In this document: positions 6,782-13,076 of the stretch, piece after piece
How positions within the stretch are numbered: the first letter of the stretch is position 1
Layout: each line of letters opens with the position of its first letter
Made by a program: the position numbers and the translations under genes
Assembly: GCF_000159955.1 (NCBI RefSeq)
Contig: NZ_GG695974.1
Coordinates: 119,275-132,350 of the forward strand
Direction: 5' to 3'
DNA: 13,076 nt
Origin: Paenibacillus sp. oral taxon 786 str. D14
GTDB taxonomy: Bacteria; Bacillota; Bacilli; Paenibacillales; Paenibacillaceae
The notes under the pieces: generated by a model
The model's database searches: none
What the model was told of the DNA's origin: nothing
The model's input: only the letters and a program-made list of their open reading frames with translations

Positions 6782-6785
6782 CCGG

Positions 6786-7664
6786 ATGAGTTATCGCAGC
6801 CGTGATCGGATGTTTCAAGCCGTTAATGCCATCCTGCTCGGCATCATCAGCCTGATTACGTTTTTTCCGTTATACTACGTGTTTGTCGTTTCGTTTACGG
6901 AACCGTCCGCGTACCGTTCCAGCGAACTTCAACTGTTTCCCAAACAGTGGAGCCTGGATTCTTATAAATACTTAATGTCCACCAATGCATTCTTAAACGC
7001 TACCGGCAACAGCGTCTTTCTGGCGCTGGTTGGCACGGCGCTTAGCCTGTTAATTACCTCTTGCTTGGCCTATGCGATTTCTCGTAAGCGCTTGCTGGGG
7101 CGGAAAGTCATCATGCTGCTGATCTTACTGACCACGTTGTTTAATCCTGGCATCATCCCGCCTTATTTGCTGGTCCGTGACCTGCACCTGATCAATAGCA
7201 TTTGGTCCCTGATTCTCCCGGTGCTGACCAATGGGTGGTACGTCCTCCTGATGAAAGGATTTTTTGACAGTATCCCAACCAGTCTGGAGGAGGCGGCCCG
7301 AATTGACGGCTGCAATGATGTCAGCGTGTGGTATCGCGTCATTCTTCCCTTGTCGCTGCCTTCGCTGGCTGCATTTGGGTTGTTTTACGCCGTGGCTTAC
7401 TGGAACACCTTCTTTACGGCGCTTCTTTATATCAACGAGTTCTCCAAGCAGCCGCTCCAAGTGTTGCTGCAAAATATGCTCATCGATGCTTCAACCGCTG
7501 CCGGGGGTTCCGTTGCGGCGGAAATGATGTCCGAGCAGCGAATTCCGCCGGAGACGCTGAAAATGGCGGCCGTAGTGATCGCGACCGTTCCGATTCTACT
7601 CGTGTATCCCTTTTTGCAGAAGCATTTTGCCAAAGGGGCCATGGTGGGTTCGGTCAAGGAATAG
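6786..7664 (+). CDS. Carbohydrate ABC transporter permease, YtcP/LplC (MalG-like) type
   Basis: The 292-residue partner permease of the upstream protein. It begins MSYRSRDRMFQAVN, then a first helix AILLGIISLITFFPLYYVFVVSF, a large outer loop with PKQWSLDSYKYL, and further helices including SLLITSCLAYAISRKRL. The EAA loop EEAARIDGCNDVSVWYRVIL (from about 169) contacts the ATPase. The C-terminus FLQKHFAKGAMVGSVKE is typical of the YtcP/LplC group. ATG at 6786 is chosen rather than the upstream overlapping start at 6732, because the earlier start lies inside the previous gene and would add residues before the usual family start. Spacing of four bases from the previous stop indicates coupling. 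With the LplB-type subunit it would form the heterodimeric channel of the importer. Confidence 0.9.
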   Translation: MSYRSRDRMFQAVNAILLGIISLITFFPLYYVFVVSFTEPSAYRSSELQLFPKQWSLDSYKYLMSTNAFLNATGNSVFLALVGTALSLLITSCLAYAISRKRLLGRKVIMLLILLTTLFNPGIIPPYLLVRDLHLINSIWSLILPVLTNGWYVLLMKGFFDSIPTSLEEAARIDGCNDVSVWYRVILPLSLPSLAAFGLFYAVAYWNTFFTALLYINEFSKQPLQVLLQNMLIDASTAAGGSVAAEMMSEQRIPPETLKMAAVVIATVPILLVYPFLQKHFAKGAMVGSVKE

Positions 7665-7701
7665 TCTTATCTATTTATTCGAATAGGGAGGTCAATGCGT
7701 C

Positions 7702-9207
7702 ATGCAAAAAAAGAGTTTCGTCTTGTTGAGTGTCACCTTGCTCGTGAGTCTGTTGCTATCCGCTTGTTCAGCTGGCACGAAGTCGGGATCCAGCGGTTCG
7801 GAGGGCCCGACCAAGCCGCTGGAGGTAAGCATTATGACCATGTATTACACGCCGGAGCCTCCGGGACCGGATAATGTGGTCGTCAAAGAATTCGAGAAGC
7901 GGACCAATACCAAGTTGAATATCACCTGGGTCTCTCCCAATAACTATGGGGATAAAGTGAATGTCACCTTGGCTTCCGGCGATATTCCGGATCTCATCCT
8001 GCTGGATGACCCGTTTAATGCGCAAGTGCGGGGGATGGTGGCGCAAGGTGCCTTCTGGGATCTGACCCCGTATCTTCAGGACTACCCGAACTTAATGCAG
8101 TACCCCAAAGAATCCTGGGAAAACACGAAGCAGGCTGACGGTAAAAACTACGGCATCCCGCGTCCGCGCCCTACCGATGGCGGAGGGTTCACTTACCTGC
8201 GTAAGGACTGGCTGGATAAGCTGAAGCTGGACGTTCCAACCACGACCGACGAGCTCTATGAAGTGCTTAAAGCGTTCGTTGAGCAAGACCCGGACGGAAA
8301 TGGGAAGAAGGATACGATCGGGTATATCGGGTTTGTGGATCAAAACGGGATGGCCAATTTCGGTCAGCTTCAGAACAGCTTCACCCAAGTGAACGGCGAG
8401 TGGAAGTTGATCGACGGCAAGCTCAACCTGTTGCCTGAAGTCAGAGAGAGTCTGGTTTGGCTGAATCGGGCTTATACGGAAAAGCTGATTCCGGAGGATT
8501 TTGCCGTATTAAAAAATACGCAGTCCAAGGACTTGCTCAAATCGAATCGCGGCGGCGGGTTCCAGGATACGGTGGAGGCGGCTTGGGAGCCTACGGAAGA
8601 GCTGCGTAAAACGATTCCTGAAGCCGACTTCCTGCCCTTGGTTTCGCTGAACGGGTATTCCAATAAAGACAGCGGATTTTTCGGGATGTTTGCGATTCCC
8701 AAAACCGTTCCCGAAGACAAAATGAAGCAGCTGCTGAAGCTGATGGATTATGGGGCAAGCCAGGAAGGAAGCGACTTGGCCAACTTCGGCTTCAAGGATG
8801 TGCACTATACCGAGGAGAACGGCATCAAATTAGCGACGCCGCAAGCCCAGAAGGATATTGTCGCTCAGCAGGCGCTGGGTCAAATTTTTCTGAAATATGA
8901 TCCCTACCTCCGGGCTTATCGTACAGGAATGCCGCTTGATGTCCTGGAACGGAACAAGAAAATTATCGACGAGAAAGCGAAAATCAGCATTGGGGATCCG
9001 GCGATCGGACTGTATTCGGAGACCAGCACCTTAGTAGGGACGGAGCTGCGCAAGAAAATTCAAGATATGAAAACCAAGGTGATGATGGGGAAAGAACCAA
9101 TCAGCGCTTGGGATGAATACGTGGAGAAATTGAAGGCGGATCCGGATTTGCTCAAAATTACCGAAGAGATGAACGAAGCCTATCAGAAACGTGCAAAAAG
9201 TGAATAA
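7702..9207 (+). CDS. Extracellular solute-binding lipoprotein of the sugar importer, LplA/YtcQ type
   Basis: A 501-residue lipoprotein that would capture the oligosaccharide outside the membrane and deliver it to the two permeases. MQKKSFVLLSVTLLVSLLLS is a lipoprotein signal peptide, with lipobox LSAC and the lipidated Cys at residue 22, followed by a flexible Ser/Gly stretch. The mature protein has the family 1 binding-protein pattern: EFEKRTNTKLNITWV, ASGDIPDLILLDD, GAFWDLTPYLQDYPNL, and GKNYGIPRPRPTDGGGF then TYLRKDWLDKLKL. DPDGNGKKD at 196-204 is an Asp-rich calcium-type loop usual in this group. GGGAGGT lies nine bases before the ATG. It follows the permeases, whereas many such operons put the binding protein first; the 37-base gap shows no promoter or terminator, so it is likely co-transcribed. 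The ligand cannot be named from sequence. Confidence 0.9.
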   Translation: MQKKSFVLLSVTLLVSLLLSACSAGTKSGSSGSEGPTKPLEVSIMTMYYTPEPPGPDNVVVKEFEKRTNTKLNITWVSPNNYGDKVNVTLASGDIPDLILLDDPFNAQVRGMVAQGAFWDLTPYLQDYPNLMQYPKESWENTKQADGKNYGIPRPRPTDGGGFTYLRKDWLDKLKLDVPTTTDELYEVLKAFVEQDPDGNGKKDTIGYIGFVDQNGMANFGQLQNSFTQVNGEWKLIDGKLNLLPEVRESLVWLNRAYTEKLIPEDFAVLKNTQSKDLLKSNRGGGFQDTVEAAWEPTEELRKTIPEADFLPLVSLNGYSNKDSGFFGMFAIPKTVPEDKMKQLLKLMDYGASQEGSDLANFGFKDVHYTEENGIKLATPQAQKDIVAQQALGQIFLKYDPYLRAYRTGMPLDVLERNKKIIDEKAKISIGDPAIGLYSETSTLVGTELRKKIQDMKTKVMMGKEPISAWDEYVEKLKADPDLLKITEEMNEAYQKRAKSE

Positions 9208-9215
9208 TGACCCAG

Positions 9216-9252
9216 CCCCCGAGACCAAAAATATGGTTTTCGGGGGATTTTC
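9216..9252 (+). terminator. Terminator after the solute-binding protein gene
   Basis: CCCCCGA (9216-9222) pairs with TCGGGGG (9240-9246), and an inner ACCA/TGGT pairing extends the stem past a small bulge. A short T run follows (9248-9251). It separates the transporter operon from the regulator gene, although some read-through is possible. Confidence 0.75.
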
Positions 9253-9286
9253 CTCGTTTCCATCTATAGTAAGATAGGGAGTACCA

Positions 9287-11617
9287 ATGGAAACTACGGA
9301 AAGGCGGGGATTTATGAAGAAGAGCCATTTTTTTCGAAGAAGCTTATTTTTGGTGTTATGTGTCACCAGCCTGCCCACCGTGATTATAGGGATTACGTTC
9401 TACATCGCTGGCCGTGCCTATATGGAAAATGAAATCACGCGTCATCATGACGCTTTATTGGTGAAGACAATTGATCGAATGAACGAAAATTTAGCCCAAC
9501 TGGAGCTGGCTGCGACGCAGTGGTCCTTGGACAGTCGTCTGGACGGAAGGCTCGGAGAGATTGATTTAATTGACGAATATAACGTGACGCATAACCTTTA
9601 TCGTTTTTTGGGGGTCATGAAAGGAGCCTATCCTTTAATTGACCAAGTCTATTTGTATTTAGACCGGCAGAAGCCGGTGATCGTATCGGATATTGAAGGG
9701 ATCGTCCCAGTGACCGATGTCCGGCAACAGAAGCAATTTCACGGGTTGCTGCAGCAAGGCAGAGCGGAGTTTTGGCAGTTCGACTTAACGAAGGTAAACG
9801 GAAAAGGGGCAGGCCCTTATGTGGCTCTCGTCCATAAGCTGCCGAGTATCGGCAAGCCATACGGCGCGCTGATTTTTTATTTGGATCAGTCGAAGCTGGT
9901 GCAAATGGTGGAAGGCATGTCGGTTGATAATGAGGGCGCTTCCTTTTTGATGGGGAAGGATGGCTCGCTGCTGGTCTCCCCGTCGTCCCTGAACCGGAAG
10001 AATGCGGAGCTGGAGCTTGCCGTGCAGGAGAGCGTCATGCTGAGGAAGGAGAAGACCGGCTCTTATCTATTTGAATGGAAAGATAAATCCTATTTGATCT
10101 CTTACGGGGAATATTCCCGCTTAGGCGAACCTTGGAGATACGTCACCACGATGCAGCTGTCGCAACTCACCGCGCCGATCGTGATTATCTCCCGAATTAT
10201 TTTGGGGATGGGAGGCGTCGGGCTGATCGTGGCTTGTCTGTTCTCCTGGATGGCTTCGCATCGGCTCTACCGTCCAATCCGCCGGTTGGTTCGCCTGGTC
10301 AAAACGCAGAAGCCGGACCCCGGGTCTGAGGTAGGAGATGAATTGGACTATATCGCCAACCAGTGGAACCATTTGAGCGAAGAACGTAAAGCCTTGGAGA
10401 CGAAGCTGAAGCAAGCGTATCCCTCGCTGAGGGCCGCTTTTATGATGCAGCTGGTGCAGGGGCATGTTTACTCGCTGAAGGAGCCGGAAATCCGTGCAAG
10501 GTTAGAGACCTTTGGATGGTCATCGGAATCGCAGTGGTTTGGGCTTATGCTGGCGCGGGTCACGGGGGTGTCCAAAGCAGACAACCGTTTTATGGAGAAC
10601 GATGAATATCTGGTCTCCTTCGCCGCGGCCAACATCGCACAGGAAATGGTGCGAAGCCGGGGCATTCAGGCGGAAATTATCCATTTCCATGACCTCACCG
10701 TGGGGATCCTGCTCTCTTTTCCGTCCGAAACAAGAAAACCGCATGTCAAGGAAGAGCTGTTCAGCTTGGCGGAGGATTTAGTCCGTACAATCAGTTCGCT
10801 GCTTAAGATGCAAACGACGATTTGCATTGGCCGGTTAACCAACGAGATCAAGGATATTCCGGAAATGCTGCCGTTTCTCCAGAACGCGATTCTTTATCGG
10901 GATCTAAAGGAACAATGCCAGGTGCTTGATTTAGAGGAGATTCTGCCCTATACGCCACAAGAGGTTCATTATCCCTTTGCTTTGGAGAAGGAACTGCTTC
11001 AAGCGTTGCGGATGGGGCAATGCGAGCAGGCGATGCAGCTGATCGAGGCATTTATCTCGGAGCTGGTCCTGCATTCGGGCAAAGAGAAGCTGCTGAAGGA
11101 AGGCGTGATGCAGGTGCTGGGAAGCATCATGCATACGTTATTGGAGACCGGCTACCAGCCTCACCAGTTATACGAAGGTGACAACCCGTTTGAGCAATTA
11201 AATCAAATTCGGGAGCCGGAGCAGATCGTCCGTTTTTTTCAGCAAAAAATTATCCTTCCGTATGCCCAGAAGTTAAGCGAGGATCAGACGGCCCGGGCGA
11301 AGCCGCTCATCGAACAGGTAACAGCGATGCTGAAGGATCAGTTCGCCGCAGGGATTTCGCTCGAAGCGTGCGCGCATCATTTTAATACCACGCCTTATAC
11401 GCTGAGCCGCTTGTTCAAACAGGTAACCGGCATAAATTTCATCGATTATGTAACAGCTCTCCGGATTGAGAAGGCGAAGGAACTGCTTCGTGACTCCGAT
11501 ATGAAAGTGAATGAAATTGCGGAGCAGGTGGGGTTACAACCGTCCTATTTTATTCGGCTGTTTAAGAGGTTTGAACAGATTACGCCGGGACAATATCGAG
11601 AGAAAGTTATGAAATAA
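9287..11617 (+). CDS. Membrane-anchored AraC-family transcriptional regulator with extracellular sensor (YtdP/YesS-like)
   Basis: A 776-residue one-component regulator. It has a first membrane helix at about 19-42 (LFLVLCVTSLPTVIIGITFY), an extracellular sensor of some 250 residues likely of Cache type, a second helix at about 295-318 (IILGMGGVGLIVACLFSWMA), a HAMP-like stretch starting RPIRRLVRLV, a long cytoplasmic middle part, and a C-terminal AraC DNA-binding domain (about 672-776). The two helix-turn-helix units are ISLEACAHHFNTTPYTLSRL and KVNEIAEQVGLQPSYFIRLF, ending with TPGQYREKV. B. subtilis YtdP and YesS share this plan and size. It probably senses an outside sugar signal and activates the adjacent importer operon. 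AGGGAG five bases before ATG 9287 supports this start; ATG 9314 with GGGG upstream is an alternative. A TATAGT at 9265-9270 has no -35 partner, so its promoter is unclear. Confidence 0.88.
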   Translation: METTERRGFMKKSHFFRRSLFLVLCVTSLPTVIIGITFYIAGRAYMENEITRHHDALLVKTIDRMNENLAQLELAATQWSLDSRLDGRLGEIDLIDEYNVTHNLYRFLGVMKGAYPLIDQVYLYLDRQKPVIVSDIEGIVPVTDVRQQKQFHGLLQQGRAEFWQFDLTKVNGKGAGPYVALVHKLPSIGKPYGALIFYLDQSKLVQMVEGMSVDNEGASFLMGKDGSLLVSPSSLNRKNAELELAVQESVMLRKEKTGSYLFEWKDKSYLISYGEYSRLGEPWRYVTTMQLSQLTAPIVIISRIILGMGGVGLIVACLFSWMASHRLYRPIRRLVRLVKTQKPDPGSEVGDELDYIANQWNHLSEERKALETKLKQAYPSLRAAFMMQLVQGHVYSLKEPEIRARLETFGWSSESQWFGLMLARVTGVSKADNRFMENDEYLVSFAAANIAQEMVRSRGIQAEIIHFHDLTVGILLSFPSETRKPHVKEELFSLAEDLVRTISSLLKMQTTICIGRLTNEIKDIPEMLPFLQNAILYRDLKEQCQVLDLEEILPYTPQEVHYPFALEKELLQALRMGQCEQAMQLIEAFISELVLHSGKEKLLKEGVMQVLGSIMHTLLETGYQPHQLYEGDNPFEQLNQIREPEQIVRFFQQKIILPYAQKLSEDQTARAKPLIEQVTAMLKDQFAAGISLEACAHHFNTTPYTLSRLFKQVTGINFIDYVTALRIEKAKELLRDSDMKVNEIAEQVGLQPSYFIRLFKRFEQITPGQYREKVMK

Positions 11618-11632
11618 AGGAAAAATTTCATA

Positions 11633-11661
11633 TCCATACCTCCAGCCTTTTTCATTATAAT
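11633..11661 (+). promoter_or_regulatory. Promoter of the NSS transporter gene
   Basis: A perfect TATAAT (11656-11661) stands 17 bases after a weak -35, TCCATA (11633-11638), and 30 bases before the start codon. No clear terminator separates it from the regulator gene, so read-through into this gene is possible. Confidence 0.5.
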
Positions 11662-11691
11662 AGAGAAATATAAAAATATATGGGGGTTGTT

Positions 11692-13041
11692 ATGAATACT
11701 AAGCAAACTCAGCTCGGCGAGGGGCGGAATGAGCGATTCTCTTCTGCCGGATTTATTTTGGCTGCGATCGGCAGTTCCGTTGGTCTCGGCAACATGTGGA
11801 AGTTCCCGTACATTACAGGCCAACACGGGGGAGCTGCCTTCTTCCTGATCTTCATTATCTGTTTGATCTTGATCGGCTTGCCTCTGTTGTTAGCGGAGCT
11901 GGCCATTGGGCGCTCAGGGCGCGGAAGTGCATCCACGTCCTTTGTAAAAGCCGGCGGTCCTAAAGTGTTTGGCCGTCTTGGGCTGCTGCAAGTTATCGCT
12001 CCATTTCTTATTTTGAGCTTCTATGTCATCGTTGCGGGATGGACGCTCCATTATGCGGTTCAGTCCTTCAGCGGAGGTTTGTATGTCGATTCGGACTATA
12101 GCGGGAAATTTGGCTCGTTCATCCAAGGCTTCATGCCGCTCGTATGGCAGGTGGCGTCTGTGTTGATTACCGCCATCGTGGTAGGGAAAGGGATCTCCGG
12201 CGGGATTGAAAAATTCAATAAGGTGCTGATCCCGGGGCTCGTCGTCCTTCTGATCATTTTGATGATCCGGGCATTAACCTTGCCGGGAGCCGGGGAGGGC
12301 GTTTCCTTCTTCCTTCAACCGGATTTCTCGAAGCTGAGTCCGGAGGCGGCTTTGGTTGCTTTGGGACATGCCTTCTTCTCGTTATCGCTGGGGATGGGGA
12401 TTTTGCTCACCTACGGGGCTTACGTGGACAAGCGCCAATCCCTGGGCGCGGCTACGCTGGCGATCGGGGCTGGGGACTTGATCTATGCGTTTATTGCAGG
12501 CTTGATCATCTTCCCGACAACCGCTTCTTTTGGTTTAGAGTCGAATGCCGGGCCGTCTTTGGTCTTCATCGCACTGCCGGCCGCGTTCTCGGCGATGCCG
12601 TTTGGCGCCTTCTTCGGTGGGTTGTTCTTCGTCCTGCTGGCGATTGCGGCGCTAACCTCCGCGGTATCGTTGCTGGAAGTGCCGGTCACCTTCGTCATGG
12701 ACCGCTGGGGATGGGGGCGCGGAAAATCCGTAACGATCATCAGCGTGTTGGTTCTGTTGATCGGGTTGCCTTCCGTCTTGTCCTTTGGGATCGTACCGGC
12801 TTTGTCGGACATGGGCGGGAAAAACTTCTTCGACTGGCTTGATTTCATTACCTCGAACATTTTGCTGCCGATCGGCGGCTTGATTACGACTCTTTTTGTA
12901 GGGTACTTTTGGAAAAAGGCCGCGGAAGCCGCGGGGCTCAAGTCCGGTTGGTTCCGGTTATGGCTGTTTATGGTTCGGTATATCGCGCCGGTACTCGTCG
13001 TGCTTGTGCTGTTGCATACCACCGGAGTGATCAAGTTTTAG
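11692..13041 (+). CDS. Sodium-dependent transporter of the NSS (SLC6) family
   Basis: A 449-residue integral membrane symporter, expected to import an amino acid or related amine using the sodium gradient. The TM1 signature GFILAAIGSSVGLGNMWKFP (20-39) contains the unwound GSSVGLGN that binds substrate and sodium in LeuT-fold proteins. GHAFFSLSLGMGILLTYGAY corresponds to the TM6 substrate segment (about 225-244), and LTSAVSLLEV, with Thr322 and Ser323, matches the TM8 sodium site. The C-terminus ends soon after the helix APVLVVLVLLH, suggesting the 11-TM form common in bacteria. ATG at 11680 is in frame but has no ribosome site; ATG at 11692 has GGGGG five bases upstream and is chosen. B. subtilis YhdH and YocR belong to the same family. 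It is probably unrelated in function to the sugar operon. The substrate is not predictable from this sequence. Confidence 0.9.
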   Translation: MNTKQTQLGEGRNERFSSAGFILAAIGSSVGLGNMWKFPYITGQHGGAAFFLIFIICLILIGLPLLLAELAIGRSGRGSASTSFVKAGGPKVFGRLGLLQVIAPFLILSFYVIVAGWTLHYAVQSFSGGLYVDSDYSGKFGSFIQGFMPLVWQVASVLITAIVVGKGISGGIEKFNKVLIPGLVVLLIILMIRALTLPGAGEGVSFFLQPDFSKLSPEAALVALGHAFFSLSLGMGILLTYGAYVDKRQSLGAATLAIGAGDLIYAFIAGLIIFPTTASFGLESNAGPSLVFIALPAAFSAMPFGAFFGGLFFVLLAIAALTSAVSLLEVPVTFVMDRWGWGRGKSVTIISVLVLLIGLPSVLSFGIVPALSDMGGKNFFDWLDFITSNILLPIGGLITTLFVGYFWKKAAEAAGLKSGWFRLWLFMVRYIAPVLVVLVLLHTTGVIKF

Positions 13042-13054
13042 GAAGTTTAAGCAA

Positions 13055-13076
13055 GGGGCGCGGTCTATCGCGTCCC
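13055..13076 (+). terminator. Probable terminator of the NSS transporter gene, cut by the window end
   Basis: GGGGCGCG (13055-13062) pairs with CGCGTCCC (13069-13076), with one G-U pair, around a 6-base loop, 13 bases after the stop codon. Any T run lies beyond the window. Confidence 0.65.

Noticed and set aside
6732..6785. Earlier start for the second permease overlapping the first permease gene
   Set aside because: The added residues are an out-of-frame reading of the upstream gene, and family members begin near MSYRSRDR.
7671..7686. Small inverted repeat CTATT/AATAG between the second permease and the binding protein
   Set aside because: Five-base AT-rich arms with no T run are too weak to call a terminator or processing site.
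12483..13034. Long reverse-strand open frame of 183 codons inside the NSS transporter gene
   Set aside because: It is a shadow frame: low-complexity composition, no family resemblance, and fully covered by a well-supported forward gene. The same holds for the 130-codon reverse frame at 1298-1690.
1..13076. CRISPR arrays, tRNA or rRNA genes, insertion sequences, phage or defence systems
   Set aside because: No repeat-spacer pattern, cloverleaf, transposase, integrase or known defence domain was seen on either strand.

Overview
The window looks like chromosomal DNA from a Paenibacillus-type member of the Bacillota. The reasons are AG-rich Shine-Dalgarno sites, sigma-A-like promoters, a LplB/YtcP-type sugar importer with no ATPase gene, and a membrane-anchored AraC regulator like those of Bacillus and Paenibacillus carbohydrate loci. 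This is inferred from family resemblance; there is no rRNA or other marker to prove it.

Layout. (1) 1-750: the 3' part of a secreted chitin-binding lytic-transglycosylase-like protein, closed by a strong terminator. (2) 880-1918: a promoter and a tRNA-dihydrouridine synthase. (3) 1946-2544: a gene graveyard, with an antisense piece of an ABC exporter ATPase, then the C-terminal tip of a histidine kinase fused in frame to the last part of a DHA2 drug efflux pump, then a terminator. (4) 2604-3343: a reverse-strand RimJ/RimL-like GNAT acetyltransferase and a divergent promoter region. (5) 3344-5655: a stand-alone PcrA/UvrD-like helicase ending at a terminator. (6) 5656-9252: a control region with two 28-base direct repeats, then an operon of two permeases and a lipoprotein solute-binding protein, closed by a terminator. 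(7) 9287-11617: a two-TM sensor/AraC regulator. (8) 11633-13076: an NSS-family sodium-coupled amino-acid-type symporter with its promoter and terminator.

How the genes work together. The coherent unit is 5656-11617. The lipoprotein would capture an oligosaccharide outside the cell, the two permeases form the channel, and the missing ATPase is presumably a shared MsmX-type protein encoded elsewhere. The adjacent regulator would sense a signal at the cell surface and activate the operon. The repeats are 63 bases apart, about six helical turns, and the second abuts a candidate -35 box, so they are the best candidates for its binding sites. The layout resembles B. subtilis yteP-ytcP-ytcQ-ytdP. 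No glycoside hydrolase lies beside it, so the sugar cannot be named.

I see no convincing wholly new system. The most unusual parts are the relic fusion at 1946-2544 and the repeat-bearing control region at 5664-5780.
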